A stretch of DNA of 64,000 nucleotides from Amphiura filiformis (Eukaryota; Echinodermata; Ophiuroidea; Amphilepidida; Amphiuridae). The notes under the pieces were generated by a model. It was not told the DNA's origin. It did not search any database and saw only the letters and a list, made by a program, of their open reading frames with translations. Shown in pieces: positions 25,801 through 34,800 of this stretch. The stretch lies in the NCBI RefSeq assembly GCF_039555335.1, contig NC_092628.1, forward strand, positions 66,667,292 through 66,731,291, given 5' to 3'. Both the position numbers and the translations under genes were made by a program. Positions within the stretch are counted from its first letter, which is position 1, and each line of letters starts with the position of its first letter.

Positions 25801-28640
25801 TCTTGGGAAGAAGGAGTTGGAATACGCAGCTAAGTTGCAGTGTTGGCACAGGAAACGAGATGAATGACCTCTGGTTCTGGATGTTGATGGAGTAAGATAA
25901 TTGGACCACTCGATGTCAATGAGGCCAAACCTGATTCGGTACATCATCTGGAGTCTGCTCGATCGGCGACGACAGGCAAGTGAGGGCCACTGAAGTTGTT
26001 CCATCATTGCTGTTACACTAGCAGTTCTGTCGTATATTCCTGTGACATATCTTGCTGAGCTACGCTGTACCTGTTCCAACTTGTTGGTGTTTCGTTGTGT
26101 ATGAGGATCCCATGCAGTAGCCGAATACTCAAGGATGAGTCTTACAAATGTCTTGTAGCTGGTTTCTTTGATGTTTTTACTACAGTGGCTGAGGTTGCGA
26201 CACAGGAAGGCTTTGGTGGAATTGGCTTTCTTGGATACTGCATCCACATGTGTGCTAAATCTCAGTTTGGAATCCAGATGTAGACCAAGATATTTAGCTG
26301 ACTCTACCAGTTCCAACTCGTGGCCATGGATGGTGTAAGATTGTGATACGCAGGACCTGGCACTTGGTAGCGTTGAACTTCATGAGCCATCTAGATTCCC
26401 ATTCTACAAGAGCATCCAGATCGTGTTGGAGCAGTGTACTATCGTCAGGAGAAGATATGCGTCTGTACAGCAAACTGTCGTCGGCGAAAAGCCTGGTGGT
26501 AGAGGTGGAGACGCAGTCTGGCATGTCGTTGATAAATATTAAGAATAACAGGGGGCCAAGGACACTTCCCTGCGGCACACCAGATGTCACTTTGGATTCT
26601 GCACTCCTCTGGCCTTCGAGTAAGACTTGTTGTCTTGCAGAAAGTCCCTCGTCCAGTCCAGGATGTTACCACGGACACCATAGAATTCTGCCTTCCTGAG
26701 GAGGTGACGGTGACTCACTTTATCAAAAGCTTTCTCGAAGTCTAGCAGGATAAGATCAACTTGCGATTTTTCATCCAAGCTTTTCGACAGGTCGTTGAGG
26801 GTGACTATGAGCTGCGATTCACAGGACCGCTTCTTCCGGAACCCATGCTGGGCATCTGAGAGGATGCTATACTCCGATAGGTGTCTTATCACTGCAAGAA
26901 TGGACTATGTGCTCGCACATCTTACATATGATTGAAGTAAGGGAGATCGGTCTGTAGTTAGCTGCTGATGAGCGACTTCCTTTTTTGTATATAGGAACAA
27001 CAGAGGCTTTCTTCCAGGAGGAAGGCACAACACCTTGGTCAATTGAAGCTTGGAACAGTAAGGTTAGTGCTGGTGAAACTTCCTCTGCTGTCTCTTTGAG
27101 AAGCCTTGATGGGATACCATCTGGTCCTGTGGCTTTGTGAGGCTTCAAGTTCTTAAGCAGTTTAGTCACCCCATTGCGGCATACCTTGATGTTGGTAACT
27201 GAGGATGAGGGCTGGGACCCAAGTCAGGCATTGCGGATTCAGAGTCGTTGGTGAATACCGAGGAAAACTGCCTATTTAGTATGTCAGCTTTCTGCTTGGG
27301 GTCTGTATGGAGGATCCCTTCTCCTTCAGCGGTGAGACGCCTAGCTGGTCACAGCGTTTTGATTTCACAATTGCTCCCAGCTTTTTGTTGCCACCAGGAT
27401 CACTGTTTACGATGTCATAAACGTATTTGTTGTACGCCTGCCTGCAGACTTTCTTAGTTTCTTTCTTCAGTCTGTTAAAGCGTGTCCAATCACGCTCCTT
27501 TCTGGTATATCTTGCCTTCCTGTAAGCACGCTTCTTGCGTCTGATTGCTCTCTTGGTATGAGTGTTCAGCCAAGGTTGGCCATGACGGGTTGAGCTGAAT
27601 TTAGAAGGAACCAAGTCAGTCAGCACCTCTTCAAGTTCTTGTTGAAGCTTGTCAGATAGTTGTTCCACAGGGGTTTCAACTGAGTACTGGTCTGTAAAAT
27701 TCTTTGACCACTTCTTGACTCTGCTTCTGATTGCATCCCAATCTGCTCTTTTCCATAAGAGAATCTTGTGTCGTATGGGCTTACGCCTTTGAGCTTGGAC
27801 ATTCATCTCGGTGAAGACTACGTCGTGATCACTCAGACCATATAAATATTAGAAGCTGGACTATATAAATATTAGAAGCGGCTAAGGGACGCCAGGTACC
27901 TTGTGTACAGTAAGTAGTAATAAGGGTTAGGGGTTAGGGTTAGTGCCGTACTATTACGCTGCCTTTCGTATTCGCCGAGGAGGACAATTTCGACCTCCTC
28001 GTTTGTTTACAAACAGAGAGGTAGACAAAAGGCCTGTCAAAACTGTTCCGCTTACAAGTTACAAGTCCAACTACTCAAGTATCAAAAGGATGGTCCACAA
28101 TAGAGTGATTCACACAACATGAATAGGGGATTAAAAAACTGTGAAGTAGGACCATGTGCTTCTTTTGTCCAATTTGGCATCAAGATTTCGAATGCAAACA
28201 GGTTAACAGTTCAGACCCAGAACATGATCATATCATGTCACTGTCAGAAATTTATATTTTGTTCTGGGTCTGATTATTCGGACTAGGTTAGGGTTAGGGT
28301 TAGGTTGACAAGAAAATACCGAGGTTACCTGGCGTCCCGTAGCAGCTTGTCAAATATGGTGAGCTAAAAAAATATCGCGAGCGGGGGAGGAGGTAGCAAA
28401 ATTCGACAGGATTACATTGCATGCAGCCATGGCAGCTTTAAGCTTACATCGCTAGAAGTTTCTCACATGATATCTCACCTCATTCAATTCAGGAACATCT
28501 GAATCATCATCTGACCCAAAACCTCCTTCTTCCCCTTCATCCTCACTACTTTCAGAATCTCTGGTGCCTTTAGAAACTGGCGTTTTCTCATCCTTTTCTT
28601 CAGTCAAATTCACACATCGTTTCTTACTGGAGGTCGCCAT
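16863..28640 (-). CDS. BCCIP: BCCIP homologue, seven exons, complete (326 aa)
   Basis: BRCA2- and CDKN1A-interacting protein, a nuclear protein linked to homologous recombination, cell-cycle control and ribosome biogenesis in other animals. Coding exons (minus strand): 28640-28479, 21077-21003, 20428-20348, 19555-19442, 18701-18514, 17679-17490, 17033-16863. All introns are GT-AG and the phases join (0,0,0,0,2,0). The start MATSSKKR was chosen over the upstream Met because it resembles the human MASRSKRR start. The acidic Ser/Glu/Asp-rich N-terminus is kept, then the BCCIP core: VEFEALPPHPDDFHGIKRLL, GQSHVGSVIK, DGDNIFGFI, IGLLINERFVNIPPQ, YYLLLSKTY, LMFANAEDEYF, and the C-terminal block TALGGKWTFDD...RTVMIVP. 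Length (326) fits the human form (about 314). Intron 1 is 7.4 kb and full of transposons; the others are 0.46-0.83 kb. It is divergent from UROS. Confidence 0.95.
17900..18190. mobile_element. hAT-type MITE in BCCIP intron 5
   Basis: A 291-bp element with inverted ends CACAGACGAG / CTCGTCTGTG; the repeat continues inwards (AACCAGTCAAAG on both arms). It is flanked by a perfect 8-bp duplication GCAGACAC (17892-17899 and 18191-18198), the size made by hAT transposases. It has no coding capacity, and sits between BCCIP exons 5 and 6. Confidence 0.82.
19614..19842. mobile_element. Palindromic MITE beside BCCIP exon 4
   Basis: A 229-bp element with inverted ends TAAAACCT...CTACAAGCATATAG on the left and CTATATGCTTGTAG...AGGTTTTA on the right. 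TA lies at both ends, so a mariner-type TA insertion is possible but not proven. It starts about 60 bp upstream (in gene sense) of the exon 4 acceptor in intron 3. Confidence 0.6.
20429..21002. other. BCCIP intron 2
   Basis: A 574-bp intron between LLQQ and LFLKSKV of BCCIP, with a GT donor at 21001-21002 and an AG acceptor at 20429-20430. No other feature is seen. Confidence 0.85.
21170..21600. repeat. Irregular repeats of CGCCATTTAGGGT in BCCIP intron 1
   Basis: At least six variants of CGCC(A/T)TTTAGGGT or CACCATTTAGGGT occur at uneven spacing (about 21205, 21235, 21410, 21444, 21478, 21508 and 21540). The spacing is not a fixed unit, so it looks like an old, decayed tandem or a repeat-bearing transposon. 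No protein is seen. Confidence 0.5.
21620..22802. other. BCCIP intron 1, unassigned part
   Basis: No gene or RNA was found. A short stretch near 22390-22440 (TCTCTAGCCTCAAATGTGAA) also appears near 29310-29365, so it is part of a dispersed repeat. Confidence 0.4.
22807..23159. mobile_element. TTAA-flanked palindromic MITE
   Basis: A 353-bp element with inverted ends GGGGGTACTACACCC / GGGTGTAGTACCCCC and TTAA on both sides (22803-22806 and 23160-23163), typical of piggyBac-like insertions. Almost the whole element is a foldback: AAGGAATCCAATTACTACAC near 22900 is inverted near 23050. Non-coding, in BCCIP intron 1. Confidence 0.8.
23202..24451. mobile_element. Outer inverted-repeat element hosting foldback copy A
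   Basis: CAAGGGTGAAAATAAG at the left (23202-23217) is inverted at the right (24436-24451). Between the ends, GGGGCCA-type repeats (GAACCAGGGGCCACTTGG, CCAGGAGCCAAGG, CCAAGGGGCC) are scattered on both sides of the foldback at 23257-24105. The simplest reading is that the foldback landed inside an older inverted-repeat element. No duplication flanking the outer ends was identified. Confidence 0.5.
23257..24105. mobile_element. Long-arm foldback element, copy A
   Basis: An 849-bp non-coding element with long inverted ends: GACCCATTCCATGTCAACTC then GATGTGCACCGCAGCACC at the left, and the inverse at the right. The flanks AGCC (23253-23256 and 24106-24109) form a 4-bp target duplication. The interior contains the block around ATGTACAAAAAATGTACA that is also in copies B and C. 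Short ORFs inside it are by-products of the repeat. Confidence 0.8.
24654..25520. mobile_element. Palindromic element with CACCACTAATTGC ends
   Basis: An 867-bp inverted-repeat element. The left end is CACCACTAATTGCAACAG and then TTTTTTTCAC; the right end is its inverse (CTGTTGCAATTAGTGGTG). The arms continue through GTCCCCTGAACA, AAGTATA and TACCTTTCCACCAAGTAT-like blocks. No open frame of interest is seen. In BCCIP intron 1. Confidence 0.7.
25540..27838 (-). mobile_element. 5'-truncated CR1/Jockey-group LINE, broken
   Basis: Minus-strand remains of ORF2. The 5' end stops inside the endonuclease, where only the C-terminal SDHDVVFTEMN motif (27795-27838) is left. Then come a basic linker (27276-27806), RT blocks HKATGPDGIPSRLLKE and NYRPISLTS (26930-27169), HGFRKKRSCESQL and ILLDFEKAFDKVSH (26690-26850), SGVPQGSVLGPLLFLIFIND and LFADDSLL (about 26480-26590), YLGLHLDSKLRF and the C-terminal region to ALRAQQL (25708-26316). 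Catalytic aspartates of FADD are present, but at least four frameshifts split the frame. A GGAAGGAAGGAAA-like tail lies near 25550-25570. Located in BCCIP intron 1, same strand as BCCIP. Confidence 0.88.
27881..28343. mobile_element. TIR element carrying TTAGGG-type tracts
   Basis: A 463-bp non-coding element with inverted ends (GGGACGCCAGGTACC on the left, GGTTACCTGGCGTCCC on the right). It carries two short telomere-like tracts in the same orientation, GGGTTAGGGGTTAGGGTTAG (27923-27942) and GGTTAGGGTTAGGGTTAGG (28286-28304), and an inner stem TCAGACCCAGAAC (28211-28223) / GTTCTGGGTCTGA (28261-28273). Just left of it is a direct repeat of TATAAATATTAGAAGC (about 27841 and 27865). In BCCIP intron 1. 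Confidence 0.65.
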
Positions 28641-28992
28641 ATTGGATATTTTCAAGCTCGTTCACATCTTATTATAGAAAAATATATAAATTGTACCAGC
28701 TACCTAATAAATAAGCCAGGTTCATTCAAATTAACCATTTATTTTTATCTTTATAAAAAATAAAAATATTTATTGGGCTATTTTATTTTTTAGTTTCACT
28801 TATTTTCAATGTCAAAATCCAATGCTGAAAATATCGGTCAAAGGTCACATTACATTTGTAAACACGGCTCAGCTGATGAGATCAGTGGATGAGATCATCA
28901 TGAGTATCAATAATTGCCACAAAACTACATTTTCACTCTGACAGTCACAATATACTCAAGTCAAGTACATAGTCTTCATCTATGTTACAGGT
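28641..28992. promoter_or_regulatory. Head-to-head BCCIP/UROS promoter region
   Basis: About 350 bp separate the BCCIP start codon (28640, minus) from a possible UROS 5'-UTR splice donor (ATGTTACAG|GTATGT at 28984-28998, plus). UROS must have at least one upstream non-coding exon, because its first coding exon is preceded by a polypyrimidine-AG acceptor at 31841-31851. The region is AT-rich. It contains GGTCA-A-AGGTCA (28836-28847), a DR1 arrangement recognised by RXR/HNF4-type nuclear receptors. Start sites were not determined, and the UROS exon 1 boundary is inference. Confidence 0.5.
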
Positions 28993-29046
28993 ATGTTGAT
29001 ATTTATAACTCAATGATAAATTTGTTTCAAACCTGAAATTATGCAA

Positions 29047-29077
<31 letters not shown>
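29047..29077. repeat. T17-A14 homopolymer hairpin
   Basis: A run of 17 T followed directly by 14 A, which can fold on itself. It lies in the presumed first intron of UROS and may be the fused tails of two repeats. Confidence 0.8.
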
Positions 29078-30246
29078 TTTAAATTTTTTTCTGAAAAATT
29101 CAGCGAAAATCAGATTTTGTCTTCAAAATACCAAGTCAGGAATAAAAAAAATTGCATTTCGCATTTTGTTTTCAAACCACTTGTGAGCTTTGAGACAAAC
29201 CTTTTTTTTGGCCTAACATACAGTATATGGTCCAGGGCGAATACAGCTTCGAATCAAGACTACCCATAGAACTCCATGTAAAGGTCGCTAGCCTAGAACT
29301 CCATGCAAAGGTCTCTAGCCTCAAATGTGAAGCTATTGGTGTCTGGTGAGCAAATTCGTGGCTAGACTTCACGAGTAATCTGTCGGCTGTGGGATATGGT
29401 ATCGTCCTTTAATGTCGATACCATCCTGCACACCATTAACATACTGCGTTATGAACATTACGTCAGTCAGAACTCGGAAATATTGATTTTGAGATATAAC
29501 TAAACAAAGAAAATATTTCCTTTTGTTTCCTCTTGTTTTGGAAACTCTTTTATTGCTCATATCTTTGGAACTGGTTGTTCAATTTCAATTGGGTTGTCTG
29601 CAAAATGCAGCTTTGTAAATTGCTTTTTACTCTCCTATAAGAAACTGAAAATTTAATATTTCTGAGTTCTGACTGATCGCATCACATGTGTTGGGTCTCA
29701 CCACACAGCCCTTACTGCGTACAACTTTATTAAACTAGCTTTGACAATAAACTGGCACAAAGTTTGTGTGATGTAATTATAGGCTATGCTTACGGATGCA
29801 CGACATACATGTAGGCTTTTTTAGTAGTCGACTAAATCGCCACCCAAATAGTCGCGACTGCAACTATTGGTGATGACTATCAAATTTGCTTGAAGTTAAG
29901 TTTATTTTTTGTTCACAATATATTTTACATGTGCAGTTGCCAGGACATTATTATTGTACGCACAACTGACGAGTGATGACCATGACAACTCAAAAAAAAT
30001 TATAATCATTTAAAAACACTTCATTCATTGTCTGTGCTTTTTTATAGGCTGAAGCACAAGTTTTTAGACAATTTATAGCACTTTTAGAACCTGTCTTTAC
30101 ATCAATTTTGTTGCTTGTTGAACTTTCAGGAATAGTCACCAATTGGCAATCATTAGTAGCTACATGTATGCTCTCTACCAAATTAAGCTATTTTTCAGGA
30201 TCTCTGTCTCCTATCAATAAGTATATGACTGCATGTATTGTATTTG
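29078..30246. other. Presumed UROS 5' intron, unassigned part
   Basis: No gene or RNA was seen. It contains a dispersed-repeat scrap at about 29280-29370, shared with 22390-22440. Confidence 0.4.
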
Positions 30247-30250
30247 TTAA

Positions 30251-30528
30251 CCCTAACACTGGACCCTGCTTTTTGGGATCGGAAGTCAAAGAAGATCCGA
30301 AAAAGTCAAGGAGAAGAAGGATTTTGACTTGGCACCCCGGGATTGAACCTTTGACCCTCGCATGCCAACCACACGATGACGGACCGTAGCTACATCGGGT
30401 TATTGCTGCCCGCCAGCAATTCCGTCGCATATAACACTTAGGGTGATTGCGCCATCGCGAGACCCTGGGATTCATGCATGCGCAGAATTTTTCATCGTAA
30501 GATTTTGTAAGATTTTTGGGTGTTAGGG
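30251..30528 (-). mobile_element. TTAA MITE carrying a tRNA-like body, copy 1
   Basis: A 278-bp element with inverted ends CCCTAACAC / GTGTTAGGG and TTAA on both sides (30247-30250 and 30529-30532). Read on the minus strand, the middle resembles a tRNA: the anticodon loop TTGGCAT (read as GGC, Ala-like) and a damaged B box (one base short, GGTTCAATCCC) near 30340-30350. See copies 2 and 3 for intact boxes. It is not a working tRNA gene. Confidence 0.7.
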
Positions 30529-30967
30529 TTAACATAGGCTCTAATCTGGAAAAATACATCTCAGTTAATCTGTCACAATTTCTTTGTTTTTGTTGCATCA
30601 AAGTTACTTTAGCTAAAATGTGTCAGACATTGAATATTTGTTTTTTTACCTAGAAAAGAAATAAGGAGTATCAGTTTTGTTAAAGATGGTCATTATCTGT
30701 TAGTGACAAAGATGGTTTTGTGATGGACATAATGCAGGTGTGACGGAAATGATTCTCTACATAAAATTTGTACAGAGAATCATCTCCATCACACTAATAA
30801 CCCATCCAAATTGTGACGAATATTATGTGATGGATATGATGAAATGAACAAATCAAGGTGAACTAGACATAAACTTACGGAAGAACTAGACGTAAACATA
30901 AAGGAGGCGAACTGGACATACTCTTACAAATATTGTAATTTTGTAATTAAAAGAAAATGTACATTTT

Positions 30968-31680
30968 GCTTACTTGCTTAATTCGAGTGGTGTCCTCGAA
31001 CTGTGATGGCTTTCCACAACTTCCTGTCCTCCATTGCTGTCTTGAAGTCTGCTGCCTCCAGTCCAGTGTCATTTTTCAGAATGTCAATGTAGGTCAGAGC
31101 AGGTCTTCCAGGTTTCCGCCTCCCATGCTTGGGTGTCCAATGAACCATTTTTGATGCAGGCTCATCACTTCTAGAACAGTGGCCAGCAAACCGGGTTCTT
31201 CTTTCCCTGATCTTGTGGCTTAATTTGGGAAGATCTCCATATAGATCTGCGTTTGACCTATGTTCTTTCCAATGCACATTCAGTACAGTTCTTAGCATAC
31301 GGGTGTAGCAGCCATCCAAACCCTTTGCAAGTTTAGGGGTGATGGTCCATGCTTAGTGATCCATAAAGCAGCACCGACTCCACTGTTGCAGCAAAAATAC
31401 GAAGTTTGAAACTCTTGGTAAGAGTTGACCTCCAGATTTTCTTTAGTTTACTGCACGCCCTCCATGCTGCTGCTTTACGTAACTTGACATCCCTTTCTGT
31501 GCTTTTCATCCAAGCGCCTAGGTATTTGAAGTCATCTACCTCCTCTAGTTCTACACCCTCATTTGTTGTGATGCTTTCTCTCCTGTTATTGTAGGACATA
31601 TACTTTGTTTTACTTCCATTCATCTTCAGGCCCACTTTAGCAGCTGAAGTCTCCACTCTACGAAGCAGTTCTTGTGCTTG
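30968..31680 (-). mobile_element. 5'-truncated LINE fragment with target-site duplication
   Basis: A 713-bp minus-strand insertion flanked by an 11-bp duplication ATGTACATTTT (30957-30967 and 31681-31691). It encodes the end of a reverse transcriptase: GLKMNGSKTKYMSYN, VDDFKYLGAWM (31333-31656), then after a frameshift a C-terminal region with CYTRMLRTVLN, RRTRFAGHCSR and RKPGRPALTYID (30978-31319). The YLG block and the GRP..T..D tail fit RTE/RTE-X-type LINEs. No endonuclease or catalytic RT motifs remain, so it is a dead-on-arrival copy in the presumed UROS 5' intron. Confidence 0.82.
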
Positions 31681-31891
31681 ATGTACATTTTAATAATCAT
31701 GATCAGAAGTGTTAAGAGATGACAATGAATAAATTGATGTGGATCTAGTCTCCGAGAAAATATGTGGACAGACAGACACACAGACGTTCCATATTATTAT
31801 ATAGATAAATGTTAATATGTTTTGCACCTTCTTTCTGTTCTTTTTTCATAGATGGACTGATCAGAGTTTAAATGTAGTAGACACAAATACC

Positions 31892-34800
31892 ATGAAGAAA
31901 GTATTATTATTGAAAGCAGTAAAACCAGGAGAGGAAGGCGATTTGTATGTACAGGTAAATTAGGCCTATTGCTTGGTTAAACTTAAAGCCACAATGTGTG
32001 ATTTGCTCCACAGCAATGTTCTCAATTATTTTTGAATTTCTACTTTTTGCACCATTGTAATGGCCATTGGTGTACATAAATGCCCTGTGAAAGTCTAAGC
32101 CTGAAATGCTTTAATTTAACATATATAATAAAACCGGAGATCGTTGGTTTTATTCTGAGCTCACTGATCGAGTGCTGGATAAACACATCGCGTGCGTGTG
32201 TATCATTAAATTAGTGACGTACCGTATAAATAGTAGGTATATCGCTATTCATCTTACGTCTTGTTTGTACATCCCATCAGTTGCCTGTAGTTCTGCCAAT
32301 AATCATGATAATAATACGATAGGCTTAGATTGACGATAAACTGTGTGCATATCGCTATTCATCTTATGTCTTGTTTGTTCGTCTAACTGTGTAAAACTAT
32401 GTCAGCTCGTTTTACATGTACGTAACTCATTTGCTTGGCTTGGAATTAAAAGAGGACAATGTGATCAGTATTGTAGCTATCAGTGAAAATTATATTCTAT
32501 TATTTATGTAAATCACACATTATTGCTTTAAATGCCTATGAAAGAAGATTCAAAGATTCCTCCCATGCATGCTGTGTCCACAATTTGGACACCATGCATG
32601 CATTACAATTGTATATTAAGTATTAAGGCAGGTGTTTCTTGGATAGAATATTGTCATTCACAGGTGTTGGCATTGGTAGGCAATGTAATATGTACCGTAC
32701 TGAAAATTTGTGGAAAGTGATTTGTTATAAATACCATACTTAACTTGGAAATACCTCCAAATGAAAATGTAGATACATGCATAATTTGCATATATATGTA
32801 TGCATGTGTATGCCATCTTCTGGGTTAGTACTGAGATTAGTAGTGTATCACTCATTCTACAAAATCCGGTGCCAATAGCCTTTTTCCCATTCTTTGGTCC
32901 ACAAACACTTTATCGAGCATTTAGGGCATCAAATATGTTGTTTTTCTGGTAGAACCCAACGAGATCTACACGGACATATATAGTTTTCCATATTTTAAAT
33001 GCTTTCTTCAGCCTGATTAACCCTTGCAAAGGCTCAAAAATCGCTAAAAATGCGTTTCCACTGCTCAAGTGTCACATCTAACCCTGAATATTTTCTTTGA
33101 ATAAATGCGATTTATTTACATATTTGTTGTTTTTTAGTTAGATAACGCACCATCATATTGTTTATCAACATTATTTTTTAGTGATTAAAACGTCTTTGTG
33201 TAATTCTAAAATAAATTGCACTTTCCACCAAAACGCTGTGAGCTACGTTACCCTTTTTAACACACGTTATTGGAAAGAAGTAAAACAGAGGTATCAATGT
33301 AATTTGCGTTTTTTGAAAGGAAACACTCATAGGTTTTTAAAAATCACAGTACAAATCGTGATTCTGTAGCATTTTGGCATAGAAATGTTGTAAACATTGA
33401 AATTTCAACCAACCATGTTAAGATTGGTGAGCTACGTTACCAGGATTCTATAATATGCACTTGTATTACATGTACTTCCTAATAATATGTGAAAGCTACC
33501 AGTGGTCGAACCCCATTTATATTAGAATTAACCGACATAACGTTCTAACGTTCGCAAATCACATTAAAAACCAGTGAACTACGTTACTGTGAGCTACGTT
33601 ACACACTCATTTACGCATCTTCAAAACTTCTATGAAATGGTGAAATCTGTTTTACATTTCACTCAAGTGATCTTTAGTTTGCTTCTTATGACCTTGGATT
33701 GAGTAAAACCAGCCCATTTTGTAGTCGGTAACGTAGCTCACATTACATTGAGTTTTAGTGTTAAAAAACATCAAGGCCTCCTGAAAGAAAAATATGCAAG
33801 TGGTGTTGGCAATTTTTTACATCTGAAAGTAGTGATACATTATTTACTCTTTAAAAACAACTTTTATTTTTTCAATTTTTATAGTGGATGGCACCGGATT
33901 TTGTAGAATGAGTGGTATAACCCTTTAGTATGCCATTAGAACTTTATTATTACTTTTAATCATGCACTGTAACTAAAGAGCCTCTGGGAGTGTACAATCT
34001 TTGTCTGAGTTTATTATTTTGCTCATTAACCCTAATATTGAACACTGCTTTTTGTGTTTGGAAAAAGGAGTGAATATGAACAAAGAAGCCACTTGGTACT
34101 CCAGGGATTCGAACCTTAGACCCCTTGCGTGCCAAGCACATGATCACTGACAGGTAGCCACAGGGCTTTTGCTGACCCGGCTAATGATTACCTGAGCATA
34201 TAGCATGTAGGGTGATTGCATCATTGCATCACGCTGGATTCATGCGTGAGCAGTGGTTATCCTTGTGGTGTTTTGTGGTATTTCCTGGTGTTAGGGTTAA
34301 TATCCTGCTGTAAACTTGTTTACTTTCATTGTAACATTGCAATTTACAGGCTTTGGCGAAGGAGAATTATGAAGTATCACTGTGTTCACCAATCAGTTTC
34401 AAGTTTACCAATCTACAGCAACTGACAGCAAGTCTACAGCAGCCATCTAAATTCTCGGGGATCATCTTCTCAAGCCCAAGAACAGTACAGGCTGTAGAGA
34501 AGTGTCTGCCAGATTTAGGCCAAGATGGTAAGGTATAGTGGTAGAATAGACTATATGATGCGCAACTTCAACCTCCTGCTTTGCTCCTATTCTTTCTCCC
34601 TTTTTCCTACTGCACGCTCTTAACCTTCTTCTGCATGCTTCCTTCCCTCTTTGCTTGCTTTGCTATTTCTTACTATAGGATAAAGGTTGTAGGTACAGGT
34701 GGCATTACCATCAGCCCACCTGTCCCTAATCGCCTCTCTGTAGTTACCCAACCCCACGTTCTCGAAGATTGCATGTCAATCGCAGTATCACCTGTTACTG

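Noticed and set aside
27923..28304. A telomere or chromosome end
   Set aside because: Only about three to four TTAGGG units in each of two short tracts, inside a TIR element within a gene intron.
34104..34170. Functional tRNA-Ala gene
   Set aside because: The B box is good, but the A box and acceptor stem are poor, and the sequence sits inside a repeated TTAA element with two sister copies.
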